Part shown: positions 33,864 to 41,199 of the stretch, piece by piece
How the letters are laid out: the number at the start of each line of letters is the position of its first letter
Numbering within the stretch: the stretch's first letter is position 1
Assembly: GCA_965199905.1 (NCBI GenBank)
Contig: OZ241366.1
Coordinates: 1,860,001-1,924,000 of the forward strand
Reading direction: 5' to 3'
Source of the DNA: Ilyomonas sp965199905
Lineage (GTDB): Bacteria > Bacteroidota > Bacteroidia > Chitinophagales > Chitinophagaceae
Length of the DNA stretch: 64,000 nt
The notes under the pieces: model-generated
The model's database searches: none
What the model saw: only the letters and a program-made list of their open reading frames with translations
Told to the model about the DNA's origin: nothing
Translations under genes and position numbers: made by a program

Positions 33864-34850
33864 TTATGCCTGTTGCGCTTCTTCTTCCCAAAAACCCATC
33901 CGGCTAAATTTGTCAATGCGGCGGGTTACCCTTTCTTCGGGTGCAATATTTTTTACCTCGTTTATAGCTTTAATAATCGATTGTTTCAGCAGTTGTGCCG
34001 CTTCGTCATAATCCCAATGCGCGCCACCAATCGGTTCAGGCACAATCTCGTCTACCAACCCAAAGCCGTGCATGTCTTTAGATGTTAGGTGCAATTGCTC
34101 GGCAGCCACTTCTTTCTTTTCCCAGCTTCGCCATAAAATAGAACTGCAGTTTTCAGGTGAGATAACGGTGTACCATGTATTTTCCATCATCAGCACCTTA
34201 TCACCCACACCAATGCCAAGTGCACCGCCGCTGGCGCCTTCGCCAATGATGATGCAAATGACCGGCACTTTCAGGCGTATCATTTCATAAATATTGCGGG
34301 CAATGGCTTCACCTTGTCCGCGCTCTTCGGCTTCGGCGCCGGGAAACGCGCCGGGCGTATCAATAAGAGTAATAACTGGCTTGCCAAATTTTTCTGCCAG
34401 CTTCATCAGGCGTAAAGCTTTTCTATAGCCTTCGGGATTTGCCATACCGAAATTGCGCATCTGGCGCAGCTTGGTATTGGCTCCTTTCTGATGACCGATT
34501 ATCATCACCGTTTCACCATCCAATTGAGCAAAACCACCCACTAATGCTTTGTCGTCTTTTACATTCCTGTCGCCGTGAAGCTCTATAAAATTGGTCATCA
34601 TTTTCTCCACGTATTTCAATGTGTACGGGCGGTCCGGATGACGGCTTAACTGCACACGCTGCCAGGGAGAAAGACGCTTGGTAATATCGCTGCGCTTTTC
34701 CTGTATTGAATCTTCCAGTTGGCGAATGGTAGTCTCGTAATTGATCTTTGGATTTTTGGCAGCCAGCTTTTTCGTCTGGTCTATCTGCTCATATAAATCT
34801 TTAATCGGCTGCTCAAAATCAAGAAACTGTCTGTTGGGATATTGTGGCAT
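33864..34850 (-). CDS. accA: Acetyl-CoA carboxylase carboxyltransferase subunit alpha
   Basis: The ATG at 34850 (MPQYPNRQFLDFEQPIKDL) is the real start; the frame stays open further upstream only by running through the tRNA-Asp gene. The 328-residue product has the family's sequence throughout: SPWQRVQLSRHPDRPYT, HQKGANTKLRQMRNFGMANPEGYRKALR, TLIDTPGAFPGAEAEERGQGEAIARN, and GEGASGGALGIGVGD with the oxyanion glycines. With AccD it transfers carboxyl from biotin to acetyl-CoA to give malonyl-CoA, starting fatty-acid synthesis. Confidence 0.97.
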   Translation of the reverse strand: MPQYPNRQFLDFEQPIKDLYEQIDQTKKLAAKNPKINYETTIRQLEDSIQEKRSDITKRLSPWQRVQLSRHPDRPYTLKYVEKMMTNFIELHGDRNVKDDKALVGGFAQLDGETVMIIGHQKGANTKLRQMRNFGMANPEGYRKALRLMKLAEKFGKPVITLIDTPGAFPGAEAEERGQGEAIARNIYEMIRLKVPVICIIIGEGASGGALGIGVGDKVLMMENTWYTVISPENCSSILWRSWEKKEVAAEQLHLTSKDMHGFGLVDEIVPEPIGGAHWDYDEAAQLLKQSIIKAINEVKNIAPEERVTRRIDKFSRMGFWEEEAQQA

Positions 34851-34909
34851 ATCGTGTTTTACAATAGTTGAACTAATGGTAAAAATAAGGCACGAATAAC
34901 GGAAATAAA

Positions 34910-34936
34910 AAAAAGCCTCGCGGTTGCAAGGCTTTC
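34910..34936 (-). terminator. Terminator after tRNA-Asp
   Basis: On the minus strand AAAGCCT and AGGCTTT pair around a 10-nt loop and are followed by a run of T. It lies six bases beyond the 3' end of the tRNA gene, between it and accA. Confidence 0.65.
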
Positions 34937-34941
34937 TGAGG

Positions 34942-35015
34942 CGGACTGGACGGGACTCGAACCCGCGACCTCTGCCGTGACAGGGCAGCATTCTAACCAA
35001 CTGAACTACCAATCC
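34942..35015 (-). tRNA. tRNA-Asp (anticodon GTC)
   Basis: On the minus strand the acceptor stem is GGATTGG paired with CCAGTCC. The D-arm contains AGTTCAGTTGGTTAGAA, the anticodon stem-loop is CTGCC-CTGTCAC-GGCAG with anticodon GTC, and the T-arm is GCGGG-TTCGAGT-CCCGT. The discriminator is G, and CCA is not encoded (the next bases are CCT). The structure is complete. Confidence 0.97.
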
Positions 35016-35282
35016 TTTCTTCCCTTTCGGGGGTGCAAATATAAGGGCAAAGATTTTTTATGAGCAAATCTTTTCTGTTTTAATTCCCGGATAAATAATG
35101 CCTTCAATTTTTCCTTTAATAAAAGTAACTGTGGGGTAAAAACAGGAACAGATCGAGACGTTTTCTTTATGTCTGAGTTTAGAGAGACTTTTTTTATACC
35201 GGATATCAGCAGCGATTTGAAATACATTTTTGTTGTAAGTTGCTTTGAAAGTAGCTGTTTTCTATTCGCTTTGGTAAAAGTT

Positions 35283-35394
35283 ACATCATTGCCCTGAACG
35301 CTGATGGGAGGATTCTTGCTGCTTCGACACGCAAGAATCACAACTGTCGATCATAAAAGCGACTGACGATGGTTACCAAAAACTGTATTTCAAA
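35283..35394 (-). repeat. Dispersed intergenic repeat, copy 5 (core loop inverted)
   Basis: In the repeat's own orientation the left end is GGTAACCATCGTCAGTCGC, the right end is GCGTTCAGGGCAATGATG, and the core reads GATTCTTG - CGTGTCGAAGCAG - CAAGAATC. The loop is the reverse complement of that in copies 3 and 8 (CTGCTTCGACACG), while the flanking arms stay in place. It lies in the 397-base gap between tRNA-Asp and a peptidase remnant. An open frame across this gap (35006-35341) overlaps the tRNA and was not accepted. Confidence 0.85.
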
Positions 35395-35412
35395 ATTTGC
35401 ACTACTTATTTG

Positions 35413-35640
35413 CTATTTCGTAAGCTTACCGGTTTTTGAAAGCAGCGTAAAAAATTGATTAAAACTACCGTGTATCGATTTTTCAAAAGCGGCTTTAAGA
35501 TCATCCGGTTGCGGATGCTTGTTTTTCCACACAACGAAATAATGCTGAAAAGCTGCATCTACTTTTTCTTCGCCGATACAGTTTTGCAGCAGGCAGATAC
35601 TGCTGCCAATACTGTTTTTTTTGCAATACACTACAGACTT
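35413..35640 (-). pseudogene. C-terminal remnant of an M1-family aminopeptidase
   Basis: The 72-codon frame on the minus strand contains EEKVDAAFQHYFVVWKNKHPQPDDLKAAFEKS and FNQFFTLLSKTGKL, which closely resembles the end of the M1 zinc aminopeptidase helical region in Bacteroidota (AFxxYFxxWKxKHPxPxDF). Nothing of the catalytic HExxH part is present, and the sequence upstream of it does not continue the family in frame. The remnant could alternatively be a small expressed protein, but the lack of a proper N-terminus argues against that. Confidence 0.5.
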
Positions 35641-35687
35641 AAAAGAACAAATAAGCCCGTTATTTCTATTATAAAGGATCAGGGATA

Positions 35688-37208
35688 CTAATGTTTTGTA
35701 TCGGTTGTAAAATCATTGTTACTTATAAATGCCAGCTTCTTGCTGTCCGGCGACCAGGAAGGCGTATTCATGCTGCCCTGCCCGCCATAAACGTAAGCCA
35801 GCACTATTGGTTTGCCACCTTCAAAAGGCATCAGGCGAATGTAAACATGCTTATAAGGCGGATGACTTCCCGCATCCACTTCTTCTTTTAAGAAAGAAAT
35901 AAAAGCAATCCATTTTCCATCAGGAGATATATGTGCAAACCAGTTGTTGAATTCATCATTCGTCACCTGTTCCTGCCCGCTGCCATCCGGTTTCATACGC
36001 CAGATTTGCATAGAACCGCTACGTACTGAATTGAAATAAATCCACTTGCCATCAGGTGTATATTCAGGTCCGTCATCCAGGCCTTCCGTGGTTGTCAAAC
36101 GTTCTTCTTTACCACCGGTTACCGGTACTTTATACACGTCGTAATTCCCATTTCGTTCACCGCAAAAAAGAAGCGATTTTCCATCCGGCGACCAGCCATG
36201 CAGGTAAGAAGGTCCTTTAGGTGTTACGCGATTTGGCGTACCTCCGGTAATAGGCACGGTGTAAATGATAGAACCGCCATCAGCATCAACCCAACTGCTT
36301 AGCCCAAGCATTTTTCCATCGAAAGAAATAACATGATCGTTGTTGTTTTTTGTAACTGTTCCGGTGTTAATAGCCGTTGGTTTATTGGTAGCCAGGTTGT
36401 AATTGTACATAGCGCCTTTTGCATCATTGAAGATGAGACTTTTGCCATCTGTTGTCCAGTTTGGCGCCTGTATAGAATAAGGCGCATTATAAATCACATC
36501 TCTTTTGCCTGATGCTACTTCTAATATTTCAAGACGGCTGCCTAAGGTCATTTGGGTAGAATTGTTTGAAATGCCGGCAAAAGGAACCGTGATGCTGACA
36601 TTGCTGAATACGCCGGTTTCCAATACATCGCTGTTATGCGAGCCAACAAACAATCCTACATACACTTCATCGCCCAAATCAAGATTGCTAATTGAATCTA
36701 CTTCAAAAGGCTGACCATACACTGCCGCACGCATAATGTATGTGTTGCCTTTTCTCTCCAGTTGCAAAATGTTGGCTTTGGTCAGCTTTAGTTTCTGTTC
36801 TTCCGTTTCTGCACCAGCCGTTTTTCTATATTGTAACGAAGTCAAGCCATCGCCATGCTCAACTGCATTTACATGCGGCGAATTACCGTCTAAAGTTTTA
36901 CGAACCATCCAGCCAACCTTCCGGTGATAGTTTACCCAACTGCCGGTAAATTCTGCTTTGGTGTACAGAATAAAATCACCCTTTATCTTTTTCCAGGCAT
37001 ATTGAAACTCATCATGATCGCCCCATACATTGTAGCCGGCACCGGAAATAATGTATTGTTGCGTGGATGGAATATACGTGGCAGAGCCAGGCTTTACATT
37101 GGTACCTATATCACCATGATTCTCAAAAATACCAACGCGTTTTTGTTGCGCAAATGAAGGCACAATCATCATTAGAAATAAGGTAATAAAAAGAAATATT
37201 TTTTTCAT
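35688..37208 (-). CDS. Secreted TolB-like beta-propeller protein
   Basis: A 506-residue exported protein (signal peptide KKIFLFITLFLMMIVPSFAQ). Residues about 30-215 form a concanavalin-like/laminin-like domain (GDFILYTKAEFTGSWVNYHRKVGWMVRK). From about 225 onwards there are several PD40/TolB-like blades with the repeated pattern WTTDGKSLIF, WSPDGKSLLF, YTPDGKWIYF, ISPDGKWIAF and WSPDSKKLAF. Such proteins bind partners or substrates in the periplasm or at the surface; the exact role is unknown. It starts some 150 bases downstream of mlaD on the same strand but a terminator lies between. Confidence 0.85.
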   Translation of the reverse strand: MKKIFLFITLFLMMIVPSFAQQKRVGIFENHGDIGTNVKPGSATYIPSTQQYIISGAGYNVWGDHDEFQYAWKKIKGDFILYTKAEFTGSWVNYHRKVGWMVRKTLDGNSPHVNAVEHGDGLTSLQYRKTAGAETEEQKLKLTKANILQLERKGNTYIMRAAVYGQPFEVDSISNLDLGDEVYVGLFVGSHNSDVLETGVFSNVSITVPFAGISNNSTQMTLGSRLEILEVASGKRDVIYNAPYSIQAPNWTTDGKSLIFNDAKGAMYNYNLATNKPTAINTGTVTKNNNDHVISFDGKMLGLSSWVDADGGSIIYTVPITGGTPNRVTPKGPSYLHGWSPDGKSLLFCGERNGNYDVYKVPVTGGKEERLTTTEGLDDGPEYTPDGKWIYFNSVRSGSMQIWRMKPDGSGQEQVTNDEFNNWFAHISPDGKWIAFISFLKEEVDAGSHPPYKHVYIRLMPFEGGKPIVLAYVYGGQGSMNTPSWSPDSKKLAFISNNDFTTDTKH

Positions 37209-37307
37209 GGCAGATATTTAATTGATAGTGAAAGACAAATGAATCGCTAAGATAAGTTTCGCTTTTATATTGAATGCGATGATAAGAATACAGAGTTATA
37301 ATGCCAT

Positions 37308-37346
37308 AAAAAAGGGCTGGCTTTATAAGTAAAAACCAACCCTTTT
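37308..37346 (-). terminator. Terminator after mlaD
   Basis: On the minus strand AAAAGGGTTGG and CCAGCCCTTTT pair with one mismatch around a 13-nt loop and are followed by more T. It closes the mlaE-mlaF-mlaD operon. Confidence 0.7.
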
Positions 37347-37361
37347 ATGTGCAATAAATAT

Positions 37362-38354
37362 TTATTTCAGCTTCCCTTTTTCTTTCTTTCTAAAGTATCC
37401 GCGCAACAAAAAATTATGTTGGGCAGCCGCTAAATCTTCATCCAGTTTGGCACTACTATTTTGCAGGTTTATTAAAGTTTGTTTCATAGAAGCGGCTGCC
37501 TGCGGATCGTTCAGAATCACGCCCGGAATATTGTTAGTATCGCTTAATCTATCTGTAGCACCTTTCAGATTATCCGTCATTTGGCCGGCGGTAATGCTGA
37601 TGTCACGCAGTTGTGTAATGGTTCCCTTCAGCATTGGATAAATAGAAGTATCCATTGTCAACTCGTTAATAGAAGAACCTTTTGTATTCAGCTTCGCTGT
37701 AAATTCACTCAGGTTTGCCAGCACTTCTTTACTGCGCAACGAGGCTGATTGAAAATTGCTCATTGTTGCCTGCAGGCTGTTCAGCGAAGCATTCACTTTA
37801 CGCGCGGTTTCTTCGTTGTTTACCAATGTAGCGATGATACCATTGCCGCTGTCTATATTCCGGCTTACACGTGCGAAAGACGATGTAATGGCGAGCAGGT
37901 TTTTGTTATTCGACTGCAAAGTGTTCAGCATATCATCTGTGCTTATTACATTTTGTATGTTTAAATAAGCGCCTTCCTTTACCAAAGGCGCTGTAGCTGT
38001 GCCGCTTGTTATTACCACAATTTTATTACCTATCAATCCATCGGAGCCAATCTTTGCCTGTGCATTGTTATGAATATTTGGCTGCAGTGAGCGTTGTATC
38101 ACCATTGTTACCAGCACGCGCGAATCGGGCAGGAATGTGATCTTTTTTACCGTGCCTACTTTTACTCCCGACAGCCACACGTTGCTGCCCGTTAGCAACC
38201 CGTTTACATCATTAAAAATGGTATTGACAGTAAAGCCTTTTACAAACGATTTCTTTTGTCCGCCCAGGGTGAACACAGCTGTTACCAAAATGGCTAAGCC
38301 AATAATGATGAACAACCCAACAACAACAGGACGGTTTTTTTTTGCAGATGCCAT
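37362..38354 (-). CDS. mlaD: MlaD/MCE-domain protein
   Basis: A 330-residue protein with one N-terminal membrane anchor (PVVVGLFIIIGLAILVTAVFTLG) and an MCE domain directly after (TIFNDVNGLLTGSNVWLSGVKVGTVKKITF). A long helical region with a few low-complexity stretches follows. MCE proteins form hexameric rings in the periplasm that carry phospholipids between the membranes. It is the last gene of the mlaE-mlaF-mlaD set. No mlaB or mlaC is adjacent; in Bacteroidota they are often absent or elsewhere. Confidence 0.93.
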   Translation of the reverse strand: MASAKKNRPVVVGLFIIIGLAILVTAVFTLGGQKKSFVKGFTVNTIFNDVNGLLTGSNVWLSGVKVGTVKKITFLPDSRVLVTMVIQRSLQPNIHNNAQAKIGSDGLIGNKIVVITSGTATAPLVKEGAYLNIQNVISTDDMLNTLQSNNKNLLAITSSFARVSRNIDSGNGIIATLVNNEETARKVNASLNSLQATMSNFQSASLRSKEVLANLSEFTAKLNTKGSSINELTMDTSIYPMLKGTITQLRDISITAGQMTDNLKGATDRLSDTNNIPGVILNDPQAAASMKQTLINLQNSSAKLDEDLAAAQHNFLLRGYFRKKEKGKLK

Positions 38355-38425
38355 ATAGTTTAGTTCTTAATTTTTTAAAACAATTAATGCCTGTTTATTC
38401 TTATTAACCACTCACCATTTATTAC

Positions 38426-39205
38426 TCACTTATACAAAGCTTCGTCGCCCGTAAAATTGTAGTTATAAAAGCTCTGTATTCTCGGTTCTTCTTTTGTAAA
38501 TACTTCTTCAAAAGTGCCCGTGGCAAGAAACTTTCCATCCAGCAAAATTGCCACGCGGTCGCCCACAGTGCGGGCACAGGTAAGGTCGTGTGTAATGATG
38601 ATAGAACTTGTATTGTACTGCTCCTGCACTTTATTTATCAGGTTATTAATTTCGATACTCGTAATCGGGTCAAGCCCGGCTGTAGGCTCATCATACATCA
38701 TAATATCTGGCTTTAATATCAGTGTGCGGGCAATGCCAATTCGCTTTCTTTGACCGCCCGATAACTCCGATGGCAACTGGTTGATGGCTTGCGATAAACC
38801 TACACCCGTCAGCACTTCTTCTACCGCACTATTTATCTCACCTCTTGTAAGGTTGCGCTTGTTTCTTACTAAAGGAAATTCAAGGTTTTCTCTTACCGTC
38901 ATACTATCGTACAACGCACTGTTTTGAAATGAAAACCCGATGCGCAACCGCAATACATCCCATTGCTTTGGCGTTAATGTGCTTACATCTTCACCCAGCA
39001 CCTGCACCATTCCGCTATCAGGTGTCAGCAGTCCGGAAATAATTTTTATCATCACTGATTTTCCGGTTCCCGACCTTCCTAATATCACCACGTTTTCTCC
39101 CTGGTATAAATCCAGGTCAACTCCATTTAATACATTGAGAGTACCGAAAGATTTATGTAAATCGCGGATGTGTATCACTGTATTATTAAAGTCAATGACT
39201 GCCAT
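38426..39205 (-). CDS. mlaF: Mla-type ABC transporter ATP-binding protein
   Basis: A 259-residue ATPase. It has the Walker A GRSGTGKSVMIKI, the Q-loop with FSFQNSALYDSMTVRENL, the signature LSGGQRKRIGIARTL, and Walker B IMMYDEPTAGLDP. The family is the Mla/Ttg2 lipid-transport ATPase, which powers phospholipid movement by MlaE with the MCE protein. It lies between mlaE upstream (gap about 100 bases) and mlaD downstream (gap about 70). A single operon is the simplest reading, although the gaps are larger than usual. Confidence 0.95.
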   Translation of the reverse strand: MAVIDFNNTVIHIRDLHKSFGTLNVLNGVDLDLYQGENVVILGRSGTGKSVMIKIISGLLTPDSGMVQVLGEDVSTLTPKQWDVLRLRIGFSFQNSALYDSMTVRENLEFPLVRNKRNLTRGEINSAVEEVLTGVGLSQAINQLPSELSGGQRKRIGIARTLILKPDIMMYDEPTAGLDPITSIEINNLINKVQEQYNTSSIIITHDLTCARTVGDRVAILLDGKFLATGTFEEVFTKEEPRIQSFYNYNFTGDEALYK

Positions 39206-39306
39206 TTTTTATTTACTTATGAGCTGTCGGCTATAAGCCTTCAGATTTATTTTTTAATTCAGATTTTCTCCTGACAATAATCAGGATTTACATTCGTAAC
39301 TATCCA

Positions 39307-40119
39307 CTATCGTATCGCATTCACAAACTGCACCACCACCAGCTCTTCTATAAACACAAAAAACATCGATACCACCACAGCCGTGTTCGCAGCCTTTCCC
39401 ACACCCTGCGTACCATTTTGCGCATGATATCCCTGGTAGCAACCGGTAACGCCAATGGTAAAACCAAACAGGACAGATTTAAATACCGATGCAAAAATGT
39501 CTAAGAAAGAAATGGTGCTGAATGCGCTTTCGAAGAACGCGGTAAAGCTTGTTTGCTCATTAGCGTAAATGTTAATATAGGAACCCATCATGCCAACAAA
39601 AGCGGAGTATAACATCAGCACCGGCTGCATCATCATGGAAGCCAGTATGCGCGTAACTACAAGATACTTAAACGGGTTTGTTGCCGAAACTTCCATCGCA
39701 TCTATCTGCTCCGTTACCTTCATAGAGCCAAGTTCTGCTCCAATATTGGAACCGACTTTTCCCGCCGTAATCAAAGCCGTTACCAATGGCGCCAGCGCGC
39801 GGATAATGGCAATTGAAATGAGTGATGGCAGCCATGAACTCGCTCCAAACTGCGCCAGTGACGGACGTGATTGTTTTGTGAATACAATGCCTGTAATAAA
39901 TCCCGTTAAAGTAATTAATCCCACCGAGCGATACCCGATTTCGTAGCATTGCCGAACAATCTCTTTTCCATCCAAGGGTGGCTTAAAAGCTTCCCTGAAA
40001 AAGCGGGCGATAAAAGAATAAACATTATATACATTCTGAAAGAAAGCGTCGGCACCCTTTCCTACAACATATTTTTTCTTTGGCGGCGCCGGCTCGGGCA
40101 GTTCCGTTTCTGTATTCAT
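39307..40119 (-). CDS. mlaE: Mla-type ABC transporter permease
   Basis: A 270-residue permease with about six membrane helices. The MlaE family signature is evident in GKVGSNIGAELGSMKVTEQIDAMEVSATNPFKYLVVTRILA (the EQIDAL-like motif) and the TITLTGFITGIVFTKQSRP-type stretch. It is the membrane core through which lipid is moved by MlaF. The N-terminus starts with acidic and Pro-rich residues (MNTETELPEPAPPKKKY). It is the first gene of the three-gene cluster. A repeat copy sits upstream, between 40220 and 40340. Confidence 0.95.
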   Translation of the reverse strand: MNTETELPEPAPPKKKYVVGKGADAFFQNVYNVYSFIARFFREAFKPPLDGKEIVRQCYEIGYRSVGLITLTGFITGIVFTKQSRPSLAQFGASSWLPSLISIAIIRALAPLVTALITAGKVGSNIGAELGSMKVTEQIDAMEVSATNPFKYLVVTRILASMMMQPVLMLYSAFVGMMGSYINIYANEQTSFTAFFESAFSTISFLDIFASVFKSVLFGFTIGVTGCYQGYHAQNGTQGVGKAANTAVVVSMFFVFIEELVVVQFVNAIR

Positions 40120-40219
40120 AACAAGTTACTGATTAACCAATTAGAGGCCGGTTATCAGAACTAATTTAGTGCCATCTTCTGGCGATACTTCTTGTATTCT
40201 TTTTTAGTAAAGATGGGTT

Positions 40220-40345
40220 CGAAATAAAAAATACAGTTCTATATAATTATCTCCCGCGGCTATGGTGATCGACAGTTGTACGCCGCAGCGGATCAACGTT
40301 CCGGGCAATGATCGGGCTTTTACAGAAACGAATCTCAAACTTCAA
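40220..40345 (+). repeat. Dispersed intergenic repeat, copy 6 (short GC-rich core)
   Basis: It has left part AAATACAGTTC ... GGTGATCGACAGTTG and right end CAACGTTCCGGGCAATGATC then GGGCTTTTACAGAAAC. The core is short and GC-rich (TACGCCGCAGCGGAT). It fills most of the gap between mlaE and the small membrane ORF. Confidence 0.8.
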
Positions 40346-40425
40346 TTTAATGTCAGCATAAACCCCTGCTAAAGTTGGTTCCTAAAACCGGCATCAATTT
40401 TATCCTTCTCTCAAAAAAGATTAGC

Positions 40426-40614
40426 ATGAATAAAAATTGTCAGGCTGTTGGCGGATTACTTCTTACCGGTACAGGATTATCTATGGCTGTTGATGCTGGA
40501 ACCGTGCGAGCAAAAGGCGGTAAATGGTTTTTGTATGGTACGTTAGCATTGATTGTTTTTCAGGCAGGTTTATGTCTTGTTGCAGATACAGCGAGGGGCA
40601 AAAACACAGGATAA
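40426..40614 (+). CDS. Small membrane protein, 62 aa
   Basis: The ATG at 40426 (MNKNCQAVGGLLLTGTGLSMAVDA) opens a 62-residue frame with two hydrophobic segments (VGGLLLTGTGLSMAV and WFLYGTLALIVFQAGLCLVA) separated by a short basic stretch (VRAKGGKW). It has no family I know. The coding character is reasonable and the frame ends before the next overlapping frame begins. It could be a real small membrane protein or a leftover. Confidence 0.5.
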   Translation: MNKNCQAVGGLLLTGTGLSMAVDAGTVRAKGGKWFLYGTLALIVFQAGLCLVADTARGKNTG

Positions 40615-40838
40615 AAATACTGTTAACCCGCTATTTATTAATGGCGATTGCCTTTACACCATCTTCATCTGCACTGCCATCTTTATGAGTGTGGCTGTTT
40701 TCTTTGCGCTGAATTTCGCCGGCAAATTTTTACGGTGGGTGTTGATGGTTGCCGTGCTTATAAAAAGCTTTCTTGTCATCTTACTATTGGTCATGCCTTC
40801 GGCTATTAGTTTCGGCACTTCTTTTCGTGGCGGGTTAG
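40615..40838 (+). other. Possible second small membrane ORF of uncertain reality
   Basis: In another frame, overlapping the end of the preceding ORF, is an open stretch with two hydrophobic segments (YTIFICTAIFMSVAVFFALNF and WVLMVAVLIKSFLVILLLVM). It has no clean start outside the neighbour and no recognised family. It runs into the NarL-type remnant on the other strand. It is recorded because it may be the 3' part of a degraded membrane gene. Confidence 0.25.
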
Positions 40839-40839
40839 C

Positions 40840-40998
40840 GCGGGCATGCCATCTGCGTTGCTTTTTCTCAACGTTTGGGCAACATCAAAATGCAGGTAAG
40901 TTTTGCCATTGATGACCGTTTCAATGGCTTTGCAGATTTCTTCACGGCTGGCATTCTTCAACATATATCCGGACGCACCGGTCTGGGTGACTTTTGCT
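40840..40998 (-). pseudogene. NarL-type response-regulator remnant
   Basis: On the minus strand the frame reads KVTQTGASGYMLKNASREEICKAIETVINGKTYLHFDVAQTLRKS. This is the end of a receiver domain (GASGYMLK, with the conserved Lys) and the start of the linker of a LuxR-family regulator. Neither the phospho-Asp region upstream nor the helix-turn-helix downstream is present. It is a fragment of about 50 codons only. The rest of the stretch up to the GGT gene (to 41199) shows no gene. Confidence 0.6.
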
Positions 40999-41199
40999 TA
41001 AAAACGAAAGATACGATTACGCATTCGTAGTATGACCAAGCCAGCTAATGATCTTTTCATTTTGCAGTAAAGAACAGATGCTTTCAATCGCTATAAACTT
41101 TCTGCTGCAACCATCCGGGCAAAATTTAACTCATGAATCAAACAAAAAAATGTATACTGACAGAAAAAGAACCATTCATAAATCAACGTTTTTCAATGC

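Noticed and set aside
35006..35341. 111-aa open frame on the minus strand
   Set aside because: It overlaps the tRNA-Asp gene and the repeat copy, and its sequence has no protein-like pattern.
40553..40912. 119-aa plus-strand frame with two hydrophobic stretches
   Set aside because: It has no clean start outside the preceding ORF, and its end overlaps the NarL-type remnant; listed only as uncertain.
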